NCBI GenBank assembly: GCA_026413325.1
Contig: JANZYW010000014.1
Span: 1 to 38,089, forward strand
Length of the DNA stretch: 38,089 nucleotides
Source of the DNA: Bacteroidia bacterium
GTDB lineage: Bacteria > Bacteroidota > Bacteroidia > SpSt-205
Direction of reading: 5' to 3'
The position numbers were made by a program, and so were the translations under genes. Shown piece by piece: positions 15,249 through 24,589 of this stretch. Within the stretch, counting starts at the first letter, position 1, and each line of letters opens with the position of its first letter. Under the pieces are notes generated by a model, which saw only the letters and a list, made by a program, of their open reading frames with translations, had not been told where the DNA came from and did no database searches.

Positions 15249-15974
15249 ATGCCCCTCCTTGTGGATAAAGTCATCCTCGTTACAGGCGGTACTCGGGGTA
15301 TCGGCCGAGCTATTGTGGAAAAACTCTTAGAAGAAGGTGCTCGCGTAGCCTTTACCTATCGGGGCTCCCGAGAGCTTGCAGAGAATCTCGTAGCGCACGC
15401 TCCAGACCGCTTACGCGCCTACCAAGCCGATGTCACCGACGGACCCCGAGCAGAGGCGATCGTAGGGGAGCTCATCCGAGAGTGGAAACGAATCGACGGA
15501 CTGGTCAACAACGCAGGAATCACACAGGATAATCTCCTGCTCCGCATGACAGAAGCCCAGTGGGATCTCGTCCTCGCAACGAACCTCAAAGGCCCTTTCC
15601 TGTATACCAAAGCGGTCCTCAAACCCATGCTCTCCCAACGCAAAGGGAGTATCCTGAACATCAGCTCCGTCGTAGGCCTCCAAGGCAACCCAGGCCAAGC
15701 TAACTACGCCGCAGCGAAAGCGGGTCTGATCACATTTTCAAAATCGATCGCAAAGGAAATCGGTTCTCGAAACATTCGAGTCAACGTCGTGGCGCCAGGA
15801 TTCATCCGCACAGATATGACAGCAGAGCTCCCCGCTGAAGAGTGGAAAAAAAATATCGCTCTCGGTCGGTTAGGAGAGCCAAAAGAAGTCGCTTCCCTTT
15901 GCGCTTTCCTCCTCTCAGATGAAGCCTCTTACATTACGGGACAGGTCTTCGTTGTAGACGGAGGGATGACCTAA
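15249..15974 (+). CDS. fabG: 3-oxoacyl-ACP reductase FabG
   Basis: A 241-residue short-chain dehydrogenase that reduces 3-oxoacyl-ACP with NADPH in fatty-acid elongation. The cofactor loop [15 protein letters not shown], the [14 protein letters not shown] segment, the catalytic Ser in [15 protein letters not shown], and YAAAKAG (Tyr-x3-Lys) are present. [13 protein letters not shown] and the C-terminal [13 protein letters not shown] are highly typical of true FabG. It is a single-gene unit with its own promoter. No acpP, fabD or fabF lies beside it, so the cluster is broken up in this genome; other SDR substrates are possible but less likely. Confidence 0.95.
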   Translation: MPLLVDKVILVTGGTRGIGRAIVEKLLEEGARVAFTYRGSRELAENLVAHAPDRLRAYQADVTDGPRAEAIVGELIREWKRIDGLVNNAGITQDNLLLRMTEAQWDLVLATNLKGPFLYTKAVLKPMLSQRKGSILNISSVVGLQGNPGQANYAAAKAGLITFSKSIAKEIGSRNIRVNVVAPGFIRTDMTAELPAEEWKKNIALGRLGEPKEVASLCAFLLSDEASYITGQVFVVDGGMT

Positions 15975-16066
15975 GGGCTTCTCTTAGAAACTCTCAGGCC
16001 GTACCTATGCGGGTTTTACTCAATGGATGACCGCCCTACTTACAGTTCCTCTTAGCTAAAAGAGAA

Positions 16067-17470
16067 TCACCTTCTTCGATAGAGGAGTAGCCCAAAGAGG
16101 CTCAAGAGTCCCACTAATCCTGCGATGGTTCCTACCCATCTACTTAGGTGAACGGCTGCTGCTAAGGCGACTCCGACGATCAGAATAGCTATACCAATAG
16201 GAAGGAGGGGAAAAGCTCCCGGTAGCATTCGTCTTCCTTTCCCCACCGAAAGGATAACCATAGCCCCATACGCCACAAGGGTCGTCCAAGCAGAAGCCAT
16301 GTATCCGTAGCGCGGGATGCCGTAAAGATTGCCTAACCAGGTGATGACACTCCCCAGCGCTGTTATCGCGATACCCGCTTCAGGCTTATGAGAAAGCTTG
16401 TACCAAATAGAGGCCTGGACCAAGGTCCCCATCAGGAGGTGAGCCCACAAAAGAAGGGGAACCACAGATAGAGCAGGATGATAAACAGTGGGAAAGAGCG
16501 GTTTCGGAAGCAGGCCTCCCCATGTGGTCGTCACCAGCGGTTCCACCCAAATCATAAGCAGAAGGACGCCCATCAGTCCTACGCCATGGTAGAGGAGCCA
16601 ACTTCTCCGATAAAAAGAACGATCTCCTCGATTTTCCCCCAGCAGAAGAGGTTCGCCCGCCTGCCGATATGCTTGTACGAAAAGGGCCAGCGCCATTGCG
16701 ACCTTATAGGCAGCACTGTACAAAGCCGTCTGCTTCAGATCATGTCGGGCGAGGAGAATGCGATCCAGTACATCATTAGTAGCCCCCAGGAGCCCGATCA
16801 AAGTCAGCGTCAGCCCATACCGCAAAAGGACAGGGTACCCTACCTCCTGGGCAGACGCCTCAGAAACCCGAGATGGCCCCCAACTCAAAGCCCATCCCAA
16901 CCGCAGAAGAGAGGCAAGAAGATTTACCCAGAGGATATACGCTAAGCCATATCCCCGCATGCCAACTCCCCACCAGTTTAGGGCCAAAATCGCACCTACG
17001 TGGGTGAGTTGAATAACCGCAAAACGAAAAGGGCGCCCGACTGCCCGCTGATAAGCCAAAGCGAAGCTACCCCATGCATCTACCGTCCAGATGGCGATGG
17101 CAAGCCCTATAAGGTCTTCCCTTCCTTCGTACCCTAAAGATGGAGCTGCCCAGTAGCCCAACAAAAACAAAACGACCGCAACTCCCCCTCCCACTCCTCC
17201 CATCAGCCTCAATATGTGCCAAAAAATCGTAGCAGAAGCTTGTCCTTCGACCCTTGCGCTTCGCCCGAAACGAAAATAAGCCGTTTCCATCCCCATACCC
17301 GCTACAATCAGTCCGAATACCATCCATGAATACAACTCAGAAAGCCTACCGAACTCCTCCATAGAAAGACGATGTACATACAAGGGCGTCAAAGCCCAGT
17401 TGAGGAAACGAGCCGTGGCCGTAGTGAATCCATAAATAGCACCGTGATAGAGCAGCCTTCGGAGTGACAT
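16067..17470 (-). CDS. Wzx-like polysaccharide flippase
   Basis: A 467-residue integral membrane protein with about 12-14 hydrophobic segments, resembling polysaccharide biosynthesis / oligosaccharide flippase proteins of the MOP superfamily. The N-terminus MSLRRLLYHGAIYGFTTATARFLNWALTPLYVHRLSMEEFGRLSELYSW is typical: an amphipathic start, the first helix, then the FGxxSELYS-like loop. It should flip lipid-linked glycans across the inner membrane. The ORF track begins at 17614, but the ATG at 17470 fits the family and follows TACCTTTG by 4 nt. No other glycan genes adjoin it, so the substrate is unknown; the RmlD-like and AftB-like genes are several kb away. Confidence 0.85.
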   Translation of the reverse strand: MSLRRLLYHGAIYGFTTATARFLNWALTPLYVHRLSMEEFGRLSELYSWMVFGLIVAGMGMETAYFRFGRSARVEGQASATIFWHILRLMGGVGGGVAVVLFLLGYWAAPSLGYEGREDLIGLAIAIWTVDAWGSFALAYQRAVGRPFRFAVIQLTHVGAILALNWWGVGMRGYGLAYILWVNLLASLLRLGWALSWGPSRVSEASAQEVGYPVLLRYGLTLTLIGLLGATNDVLDRILLARHDLKQTALYSAAYKVAMALALFVQAYRQAGEPLLLGENRGDRSFYRRSWLLYHGVGLMGVLLLMIWVEPLVTTTWGGLLPKPLFPTVYHPALSVVPLLLWAHLLMGTLVQASIWYKLSHKPEAGIAITALGSVITWLGNLYGIPRYGYMASAWTTLVAYGAMVILSVGKGRRMLPGAFPLLPIGIAILIVGVALAAAVHLSRWVGTIAGLVGLLSLFGLLLYRRR

Positions 17471-17474
17471 GCCC

Positions 17475-17482
17475 CAAAGGTA
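17475..17482 (-). promoter_or_regulatory. -7 element TACCTTTG of the flippase gene
   Basis: TACCTTTG-GGGC-ATG on the minus strand. A perfect octamer and 4-nt spacer define the start at 17470. Confidence 0.75.
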
Positions 17483-17560
17483 GAAGCTGATGCCAGGCAA
17501 GGTTCTTTTTCCTACTCTATGAGGACATGCGCTCGCCAAGCAAAAAGCACTGCACCCTTC

Positions 17561-17588
17561 AAAATGAAAAGGCCCCCTTACGGGGGCC
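17561..17588 (-). terminator. Rho-independent terminator after the small barrel gene
   Basis: A perfect stem GGCCCCC-GTAA-GGGGGCC (17571-17588, read on the minus strand) is followed by TTTTCATTTT, a T-rich tract. It lies 43 bp after the stop of the 17631-18101 gene and before the flippase promoter, insulating the two. Confidence 0.85.
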
Positions 17589-17630
17589 GAACCCAGAACT
17601 TCTGTAAAGAACACTCTATAGAAAAGTCGT

Positions 17631-18101
17631 TCAGATGCGCACTCGAAGCCCTCCTGCTACATCTAATCGAGGCTTAGCGGGAGAGAGAAGCGTGTACAGA
17701 TTGGCTTGAGCAAATAGCTCCATGAAACGTATCGGGAGCAGAATCCCTCCCCCAAGATGCGCAAGAGCTTGCGCAGGATCTCGGTCACCTCCCTGACGCA
17801 CTCGAAATCCTCCTTCTAAATAAGGGGAGAGCGCCATCCCTCTTCCACACACCCCTCCCTCACATACCGCTGTGTTGATATACTGCTGGAAGGCTACCCC
17901 TGCCGTGAGTCCCCACCCCCTATCATATCCGCCCACAAAAGCAAGATTGAGATAAGGGTTTCCACCCAGGGTAAACCGTCCGCTTAAGGCCAGCAGTCCA
18001 TCTTTGCTGAAAATAACCCCGACTGCTTTCTCTCCAGCAGATTGAGCGAAAGAGAAGCTCAATCCCAGAAGTAACCCGAAAGTGTTGAGTTTGTTTCGCA
18101 T
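17631..18101 (-). CDS. Small outer-membrane beta-barrel-like protein
   Basis: An exported 156-residue protein of unknown function. A signal peptide is visible (MRNKLNTFGLLLGLSFSFAQ, cleavage near AQ-SAG). The rest alternates Gly/aromatic/hydrophobic residues in strand-sized pieces (LALSGRFTLGGNPYLNLAFVGGYDRGWGLTAGVAFQQYI; LDVAGGLRVRI), as in small outer-membrane barrels, with a probable disulfide in CEGGVCG. I use the inner ATG at 18101 because the ORF-track start (18140) puts 13 polar residues before the signal peptide. No good promoter octamer was found just upstream, so it may be read from mpl, whose stop is 87 bp away. A clear terminator follows it. Confidence 0.6.
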   Translation of the reverse strand: MRNKLNTFGLLLGLSFSFAQSAGEKAVGVIFSKDGLLALSGRFTLGGNPYLNLAFVGGYDRGWGLTAGVAFQQYINTAVCEGGVCGRGMALSPYLEGGFRVRQGGDRDPAQALAHLGGGILLPIRFMELFAQANLYTLLSPAKPRLDVAGGLRVRI

Positions 18102-18188
18102 ACAATATGTATACGCACGCTCTCCTGAACCAGGTTGCAAGGGTGTATTTCTCCTTCTTTTTGGGGAAATAAGCCGGGGGAGGTACTA

Positions 18189-19535
18189 TTAGGACAAGAG
18201 GTCAGATGAAGTGATACCCCCGAATGTACCAGAAGAAAGCAAAGCCACTACTCTGGGGGGACGTTCCAAGGTAGCTCTCAGGGCACTCACTAAATGCTCT
18301 TTATCCGTGAACCACTCCACCCCTTTCTCTCCTACCGATTTTCGAAGGGCTGCAAGGTCTGCTCCTTTATCGGAGGCTATTTTCGGATCGACGTAGATCC
18401 AGCGCTGCTGCGCCAACCGAAGCGCCTGTCTATACTGGCTTGCATAGGTAGGTAAAAGGCTGCTATAGGTGTGTAACTCCACGACTGCGAGGAGCGGAAG
18501 TCGAGGAAAGGTTTCTCGAAGCGCTTGCAAGGTAGCCTCGACCTTACTTGGAGCATGGGCAAAATCTCGCACCAGAATAAGCTTCTCAGAACGATACCAT
18601 ACCTCCTGTCGTTTCTCCGGTAGCTCGAAAGCACTCAAAATATCAGCGAACTCACGATCATCCACATAAAACTCTTGCAGGAGGCGCCACACCGCCGCGA
18701 CATTCAGGATATTATGTCGACCCCAAAACCGCAAAGGCACCACTCGACGCCCAATCCGCACAAACCACGTAGACCCTCTGCGGAAATAGGGCAGCTCTTG
18801 ATAAGGTATCATATAATGCCATCCTGCCCTCAAGTGCCTTTCGACAAGAGACTTAACGAGGGAATCCGTCGAGTTATAAAAGCATATCCCTCCTTTTGGC
18901 AGGATCTGTAAGATATGTTCGAAGGTCTGCTGATACCGCTCTGGCGTCGGATAGACATTCGCATGATCCCACGCTACACCTGTAAAAATAAGCCAGTGCG
19001 GACGATACACTGCTGCTTTGGGCTGCGGGTTCCATGCAGAGGCAGGGTATTCATCTCCCTCCAAAATGCACGTAGGGGCGTCACTCAGAGATACCGAAGG
19101 AAGTCCTGTCCTGGGTGCTGCCCCCACCAACCAGTCTGTAGGTAAGCGCAACGAACGAAACGCCTGGACAAGAAGGGCAGTAGTAGTAGTCTTTCCATAA
19201 CTCCCTATCACTGCGATTCGATGCTTGTGTTGAGCTACTCGAGCGATATAGGTGGGCATATCCCAAAGAGGGATCCCTAAAGCTTGCGCTTTCAGCAGCT
19301 CCGGATTGTCAGGCCGAGCGTGCATGCCTACCAGGACAAATTCTTCCTCCCCTGTAAGCTTCTCTGGAAACCATCCCTCCTGAGGGGGAAGCACTCCCCC
19401 TTCTGCGAGATGCGTCCGAGCCGGATCTTCTATCCGATCATCCGAACCTGATACGAGATATCCCTCTCTCTTCAGATGAAGAGCAAGAGCATGCATAACA
19501 CTCCCGCCTATACCTATGACATGTATGCGCCGCAC
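18189..19535 (-). CDS. mpl: UDP-MurNAc:tripeptide ligase Mpl (murein recycling)
   Basis: A Mur-ligase family enzyme that joins recovered L-Ala-D-Glu-diaminopimelate tripeptide to UDP-MurNAc in peptidoglycan recycling. It has 448 residues. HVIGIGGSVMHALALHLKREG matches the Mpl opening (MurC has a different start), the ATP loop is GSYGKTTTT (usually GTHGKTTT), and EGDEYPAS, WDHANVYPT, RHNILNVAAV and DFAHAPSKVEATLQALRE are typical of Mpl. The start is a GTG at 19535; the family N-terminus begins here. TAACTTTG lies 7 nt upstream. MurC itself is the main alternative, but the GGSVMH and AHAPSKV motifs favour Mpl. Confidence 0.9.
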   Translation of the reverse strand: MRRIHVIGIGGSVMHALALHLKREGYLVSGSDDRIEDPARTHLAEGGVLPPQEGWFPEKLTGEEEFVLVGMHARPDNPELLKAQALGIPLWDMPTYIARVAQHKHRIAVIGSYGKTTTTALLVQAFRSLRLPTDWLVGAAPRTGLPSVSLSDAPTCILEGDEYPASAWNPQPKAAVYRPHWLIFTGVAWDHANVYPTPERYQQTFEHILQILPKGGICFYNSTDSLVKSLVERHLRAGWHYMIPYQELPYFRRGSTWFVRIGRRVVPLRFWGRHNILNVAAVWRLLQEFYVDDREFADILSAFELPEKRQEVWYRSEKLILVRDFAHAPSKVEATLQALRETFPRLPLLAVVELHTYSSLLPTYASQYRQALRLAQQRWIYVDPKIASDKGADLAALRKSVGEKGVEWFTDKEHLVSALRATLERPPRVVALLSSGTFGGITSSDLLS

Positions 19536-19542
19536 CGCCGCA

Positions 19543-19550
19543 CAAAGTTA
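19543..19550 (-). promoter_or_regulatory. -7 element TAACTTTG of mpl
   Basis: A perfect TAnnTTTG match on the minus strand, 7 nt before the GTG at 19535. It lies back to back with the rmlD-like gene octamer, 10 bp away. Confidence 0.65.
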
Positions 19551-19560
19551 CCCTTTGCCG

Positions 19561-19568
19561 TAAGTTTG
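19561..19568 (+). promoter_or_regulatory. -7 element TAAGTTTG of the RmlD-like gene
   Basis: TAAGTTTG-TCCG-ATG: a perfect octamer 4 nt before the start at 19573. With the mpl octamer it forms an imperfect dyad (CAAAGTTA-10 bp-TAAGTTTG). Confidence 0.75.
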
Positions 19569-19572
19569 TCCG

Positions 19573-20466
19573 ATGCGGATATTGATCACCGGCAGTCGGG
19601 GTCTCGTTGGCTATCACCTCTGGAAAGCCGCCCAGGATCGCCCTTGGAAAGTATTCCTTACCGGAAGGGGAGAGTCGCCCGATGAAAAAAGCTCCTACCA
19701 ACGGGCAGACCTAACCCAGCCAGCAGAGATTATCCAGCTCCTTTCTTGGGCTCAGCCCGATGTGGTGATCCATAGCGCTGCGATGACGCTCGTCGATTCC
19801 TGCCAGGAGAATCCTGCTCTTTGCTGGCAGCACAACGTGACTTCTACCCAGCTCTTACTGGAGGCTCTAAGGAACTACCGACCCCAGACCCATTTCATCT
19901 TCGTATCTACCGACTTTGTATATGATGGGTTTCCTAAAGAAAGGCGCCCTTATATAGAAGGAGACTACGAAGCTCCTCTCTCTGTCTACGGAGCCAGCAA
20001 ACTCGCAGCCGAAGCCTGGGTAAAAACGTATCCGGGGCCTTGGGCTATCGCTCGGACTGCCCTTGTATACGGATGGGCTCCCACCCTTCCCAGAGACAAT
20101 ATCCTGCTGCGAGTACTCAATCAGCTCCGGGAGGACCGTCCCATTTCTCTTTTCACCGATCAAGTTCGCACGCCAACCTGGGCCGCGGACGTAGCTACAG
20201 GACTGCTCCTTCTGGCAGAAAAAAAGGGGCAAGGTCTATACCACCTCGCAGGACCTGATATCGAAACCCCCTTCACCTTTGGAGAGAAAGTCGCCCGCAC
20301 CTGGAACCTTCCCCTCGATAAACTCCAACCTCTCACTGCAGAAGACTTTCAACCCATCGCTCCAAGGCCCCCTTACAGTCCACTTTCCATCGAAAAAGCG
20401 CGAGCCCTCGGCTATGCACCTCATCCGACCGAGGCTGCACTTGCCCTTCTTCGAAACCAGTTATGA
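19573..20466 (+). CDS. RmlD-like NAD-dependent sugar reductase
   Basis: A 297-residue extended short-chain dehydrogenase resembling dTDP-4-dehydrorhamnose reductase. It has the Rossmann motif TGSRGLVGYHLW, the RmlD-like core DVVIHSAAMTLVDSCQENP, FVSTDFVYDG, and the catalytic pair in SVYGASKLAAEAW (Tyr-x3-Lys). It likely makes a nucleotide-sugar precursor for surface glycans, but no rmlA, rmlB or rmlC genes accompany it, so the rhamnose assignment is uncertain. It is the first gene of a unit: its stop overlaps the start of the helicase gene by 4 nt (ATGA). Confidence 0.85.
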   Translation: MRILITGSRGLVGYHLWKAAQDRPWKVFLTGRGESPDEKSSYQRADLTQPAEIIQLLSWAQPDVVIHSAAMTLVDSCQENPALCWQHNVTSTQLLLEALRNYRPQTHFIFVSTDFVYDGFPKERRPYIEGDYEAPLSVYGASKLAAEAWVKTYPGPWAIARTALVYGWAPTLPRDNILLRVLNQLREDRPISLFTDQVRTPTWAADVATGLLLLAEKKGQGLYHLAGPDIETPFTFGEKVARTWNLPLDKLQPLTAEDFQPIAPRPPYSPLSIEKARALGYAPHPTEAALALLRNQL

Positions 20467-22640
20467 GCTTACGGGTGATCCTCGCCTCCGCTGGCGCAGG
20501 GAAAACCCAAGAACTGGCCTCCCTTAGTGTGAGAGCCCTGGATCAGCGGCTCTCCTCTTCAACTACAGAAGGAGGAGTACTGGCGATTACATTCACCCGC
20601 AACGCAGCAGCCGAACTCAAAGCGCGCATCCTATCTGTCGCCATAGAAACAGGACACAACCTACTGGCCCGTAAGCTCATCCTCAATCAAGCGCCTCTCT
20701 ACACCAGCACGATCGATGGGCTGATCCGAGAGCTATACTTTCACTTAGCCCCTCTTCTCGGACTCGCCGCTTACCAAGACCTTATCGTGGAGGAAGAAGA
20801 TCAAATAGAGGTGCGAGCCCTCCTCATCTCCGAACTTCTCCAAAAACTCAAGGGCTCCCCGTCTTTTCTCCGAACCCTTCGACAGGCCATCCGATTAGAA
20901 CTCGAAACTGCTGGGAAAAGGGTCAAACCAGAAGCTATCCTCCATCAAGAATGTCACCGTCAACTCACAGAAACCCCCCTCCAAAGCCACATCCGCCTCC
21001 TCCTACACAAGTGGCACACTTCGCTTATTCATCCTACAGAGGAAGAGAAAAGATGGTTGTCTATCTTGCCCACACAGAAGGGAGAATACCTCATTACCAG
21101 CATCTATCAAGCCCTCCACACCTATCGCTTGACCGCTCAACGTCTTTTTCTAAGCGATCTCACCACACTCGTCTGGCTCACAGCTCGCCACGTCCCCGAG
21201 CTCCTTACAGAACGAGCCTCTCTTTACACACACATCCTTATAGATGAAGCCCAAGATACCTCCCCCCTCCAATGGGAAATTTTATGGCCTTTGCTACAAG
21301 AAGTCCTGGCCCAAAATGGAAATGTAACCCTGATCGGCGATCCCAAGCAGTCGATCTATGCCTGGAGAGGAGCCGATTACAGCCAGGTGCTCCACGCATG
21401 GGACAAAGCAGATGAGCAAAAAACCCTTTCCGATAATTTTCGAAGTCATGCATCTATCGTCTGTTTCAATAATAATCTCTATTCTAAGCTCCCATCTCTC
21501 TTGGAGAAATACAAAAGTAGTGGCAAAAAAAGAAACTCATATTCCTACGCTACGAAAGCCATAGAAGAGCTAAAGCATCTCTACAACATCAGCAAAGTAT
21601 GTCAGACACCCAAATACATCTCCTCTTGTGAAGCCGGCGGGGTAGAAATAAAACGGCTAACGAGCCGAGGAAACGAAACAGAACGCGCAAAGGCTATTCG
21701 GGAAATAATAGATTTTCTCAATCAAAAAGGGGTCCCCGCTGAGGAGACTGCGTTTCTTGTCCGGAGGAATGAAGACGTAGCCAAACTGCGTTCCTTACTT
21801 CCTGACCTTCCCCTACAAGTTCAATCTTTACCCATCGGAAATGCCACTACCCTGACAGTCACCCTACGCTATTTCCATCAACCCGGCCCTGTAGAAAGCT
21901 GCTTCTTGCGCTGGGTAGCGGGCGAGGATGCACCCTATCTCGAGCAGGAGCTTGATATTCTGAAAAGCACAGTGGACGAAAGCGACTCTACCCCCCTACA
22001 GAAGTGGAAAGCTTTTTACAAAGTAGGGGAGCTCTGGTGGAGTAAGTACTTTCCATCCCAACGGGCTCATTGGATGCTCTTCCTCTCTCGTCTGTATACA
22101 TTGCTCCTCCGTCATCCTTTTTATGGGAGGGCAGAAATCCTCCGGTGGTGGGAAAATAAAGGGAAGTACATAGAGCTCCAGATACCTTCCTCGCCTGGCA
22201 TCTATCCTGTTACTACCATTCACAGAGCAAAAGGTCTGGCTTGGCGAGCCGTAATCCTCCCTTTCGTAGAATGGGATCTTCTCTCTACTCAGTGGCGCAG
22301 CCCTACGTGGCAAAAGGTACCTGCTTCGGCTCTCCCCCCCTCCCTCAGAAAAACGCTGAGCGCTCTTGATAAGTATCTCCCTACGAGCGACTTGACTTCC
22401 TACCTATTACCTCTCAAAATCAGCTCTGACACAAAAGAGGAGGTCTTTTCCGAGTTATACTTTGCCTATTTCAAGAGCCAAGTGATAGAAAATGTAAACC
22501 TTCATTATGTAGCCACGACCCGAGCTCGCGAATATCTTTTTTTGATTACCAGCCCTCCCCTTGCCTCTTACCAAAAAGGGGCTAACTCTTGGGGGGGATT
22601 TTGGACAGAAGAGAATCTGGGAAAACAGATCATTCCATGA
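20463..22640 (+). CDS. UvrD/AddA-like superfamily 1 helicase without nuclease domain
   Basis: A 725-residue SF1A helicase, probably acting on DNA ends in repair or recombination. The motifs are in order: Walker A ASAGAGKT (9-16), AITFTRNAAAELKARIL (Ia), LIDEAQDTSPLQW (II), LIGDPKQSIYAWRGAD (III), DNFRSH (IV), VTTIHRAKGLAW (V) and HYVATTRAREYLFLI (VI). The GxxDEAQDTSPLQW and RGADY wording is AddA/RecB-like. Proteins of that group normally carry a C-terminal PD-(D/E)xK nuclease; here the protein ends about 35 residues after motif VI and no nuclease motif is visible. No AddB partner is in the window. Coupled by ATGA overlaps to the genes on both sides. Confidence 0.88.
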   Translation: MSLRVILASAGAGKTQELASLSVRALDQRLSSSTTEGGVLAITFTRNAAAELKARILSVAIETGHNLLARKLILNQAPLYTSTIDGLIRELYFHLAPLLGLAAYQDLIVEEEDQIEVRALLISELLQKLKGSPSFLRTLRQAIRLELETAGKRVKPEAILHQECHRQLTETPLQSHIRLLLHKWHTSLIHPTEEEKRWLSILPTQKGEYLITSIYQALHTYRLTAQRLFLSDLTTLVWLTARHVPELLTERASLYTHILIDEAQDTSPLQWEILWPLLQEVLAQNGNVTLIGDPKQSIYAWRGADYSQVLHAWDKADEQKTLSDNFRSHASIVCFNNNLYSKLPSLLEKYKSSGKKRNSYSYATKAIEELKHLYNISKVCQTPKYISSCEAGGVEIKRLTSRGNETERAKAIREIIDFLNQKGVPAEETAFLVRRNEDVAKLRSLLPDLPLQVQSLPIGNATTLTVTLRYFHQPGPVESCFLRWVAGEDAPYLEQELDILKSTVDESDSTPLQKWKAFYKVGELWWSKYFPSQRAHWMLFLSRLYTLLLRHPFYGRAEILRWWENKGKYIELQIPSSPGIYPVTTIHRAKGLAWRAVILPFVEWDLLSTQWRSPTWQKVPASALPPSLRKTLSALDKYLPTSDLTSYLLPLKISSDTKEEVFSELYFAYFKSQVIENVNLHYVATTRAREYLFLITSPPLASYQKGANSWGGFWTEENLGKQIIP

Positions 22641-24580
22641 GCACTCGTGCCTCTTCCAGTCGGTGGAAAGGAGCGCTGCTTGCCTTCGGGATCGTATTTG
22701 GTGACATAGGGACTTCTCCGCTCTATGCCTTGGATGCATTGGCGCGAGGCAAGCCTATCGAACCTTCTCTTGTATTCGGAGGGCTGTCCCTTATCTTCTG
22801 GAGCCTGACATTGATCGTATCGGTGAAGTATATCGTACTGGTGATGCGGGCAGACAATCATGGAGAAGGCGGAATCTTCGCTATGTACTCTCTTTTGCGC
22901 CGTTTCGCTCCCTGGATTATCCCGTTGGTCATTACAGGTGCAGCTATGGCGTTTTCGGATTCTATTTTTACCCCAGCGATCTCTGTTTCTTCAGCCATAG
23001 AAGGGCTCCAGCTTTACTTCCCTGCACTGAAGACAGTCCCCATCGTCGTCTGCATTTTGGTAGGGCTCTTTCTTATCCAGCAGTTTGGTACAGAGTGGGT
23101 GGGAGGCTTGTTTGGACCTATTATGCTTCTATGGTTCGTTTTCATCGGAGGGATAGGGGCCTGGAGACTGGTAGAAGCCCCTCAAGTCTTATCTGCGCTC
23201 AACCCTCTGTATGCTATAGAACTCCTGCGAACCCATCCGGAAGGATTCTTGCTATTAGGGGCGATTTTTCTCACCGTCACAGGGGTAGAGGCTTTATACG
23301 CTGATATGGGACATGTGAAAAGGGAATCTATCCGGATCGCCTGGCTGTTTGTAAAGCCCGCCCTTCTCCTTTCCTATTTCGGACAGGGAGCGTGGATGCT
23401 TACTCAGCGCGAGGGTCGGATCTTGGGAGAGGCAGAGAAGCCCTTCTTTGCCATGCTCCCAGAAGGATGGCTTTTCCTCGGAGTGGGAATTTCTACTATA
23501 GCCACCATCGTCGCCAGCCAAGCCCTCATTACGGGTGCTTATACCATCTTCAGCGAAGCGAGCCGATTGGGATTTTGGCCTCGATTACGGGTACTGTATC
23601 CGGCCACCACTCGAGCTCAGATGTATGTACCTTTCATCAATTGGACGCTTTTAGCTCTGGTTCTGCTCATCGTCCTCACCATGCAGCGCTCCAGTGCTAT
23701 GGAGGCTGCATATGGACTTTCTATCAATATTTCCCTGCTTATTACGAGCATCCTTCTCGCCACTTTTTTCTGGTGGCGCATGCGGCGCATACGCTGGGCA
23801 GCCGCCCTGATCTTGGGTTTATATCTCCCGATCGAGATCATTTTTCTCTACTCAAACCTTCATAAGGTACCTGAGGGAGGATGGATTGCGTTAGCGCTGG
23901 GTGGAGGTGCCGCCCTTATCATGGGGCTGTGGCTGTGGGGTGAGCGGGTGAAAAAACACTTTGGGGACCAGGTCGACTTCGCTCCTTACGCAGAGCGGCT
24001 TGTAGCCCTATCGGACGAGGAAAAGCTTCCTTACTTTGCCACACACCTGGTTAGTCTCTCTACCAGCCCGACCCCGGAGAAGATAGAGCATAGACTTATC
24101 TATGCCATCCTAAACCGGCAACCCAAAAGGGCTCGTACCTACTGGTTCATCCACGTAGCCGTAAGTGAAAAACCGTACGAAGCGACGTACCGACTCCACA
24201 CCTATGTGCCTGGGCGGTTGTATCGAGTAGATTTCTTTCTGGGATTCAAGTTACAGCCTCGGATCGGCCTCCTTCTTCGGCAGGTAGTCGAAAAATTAGC
24301 ACAGCAAAAAGAAATCGACTTGCTCAGCCCTTATCCCGCTCTCCGCCGTTATGGCCAAACAGGCGACTTTCGCTTTCTCTTTGTGCGGCGAGTCGTCAAC
24401 TTCGACGCTCGTTTTTCGGCTCGAGAACGTTTGGCTTTACAGATCTATCAGTTCTTGGATAGACTCTCCCTACCCGTCGAGAGCGCCTATGGCTTAGAAG
24501 TAGCGGCTCTCACCCAGGAGTATGTACCCCTCACGACCCCACAGATTCCCCCTGAAATGCTTCTACATCCTTGCGAGTAG
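22637..24580 (+). CDS. kup: KUP-family potassium uptake protein
   Basis: A membrane K+/H+ symporter of 648 residues. The first helix LLAFGIVFGDIGTSPLYALDAL is the KUP hallmark, followed by NHGEGGIFAMYSLLR and GVEALYADMGHV. About 12 hydrophobic segments fill residues 15-435, then a cytoplasmic C-terminal domain (about 440-648) follows. I start it at the ATG at 22637, which overlaps the helicase stop by 4 nt and places the hallmark at the usual distance; the ORF-track start at 22589 lies within the helicase gene. It is the last member of the rmlD-like/helicase unit, whose members have no obvious shared task. Confidence 0.95.
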   Translation: MSTRASSSRWKGALLAFGIVFGDIGTSPLYALDALARGKPIEPSLVFGGLSLIFWSLTLIVSVKYIVLVMRADNHGEGGIFAMYSLLRRFAPWIIPLVITGAAMAFSDSIFTPAISVSSAIEGLQLYFPALKTVPIVVCILVGLFLIQQFGTEWVGGLFGPIMLLWFVFIGGIGAWRLVEAPQVLSALNPLYAIELLRTHPEGFLLLGAIFLTVTGVEALYADMGHVKRESIRIAWLFVKPALLLSYFGQGAWMLTQREGRILGEAEKPFFAMLPEGWLFLGVGISTIATIVASQALITGAYTIFSEASRLGFWPRLRVLYPATTRAQMYVPFINWTLLALVLLIVLTMQRSSAMEAAYGLSINISLLITSILLATFFWWRMRRIRWAAALILGLYLPIEIIFLYSNLHKVPEGGWIALALGGGAALIMGLWLWGERVKKHFGDQVDFAPYAERLVALSDEEKLPYFATHLVSLSTSPTPEKIEHRLIYAILNRQPKRARTYWFIHVAVSEKPYEATYRLHTYVPGRLYRVDFFLGFKLQPRIGLLLRQVVEKLAQQKEIDLLSPYPALRRYGQTGDFRFLFVRRVVNFDARFSARERLALQIYQFLDRLSLPVESAYGLEVAALTQEYVPLTTPQIPPEMLLHPCE

Positions 24581-24589
24581 GAGATGAGT

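Noticed and set aside
16478-16945. 155-aa plus-strand ORF
   Set aside because: It is antisense to the flippase and reads as low-complexity basic sequence.
23392-23865. 157-aa plus-strand ORF
   Set aside because: It is an alternative frame inside kup.
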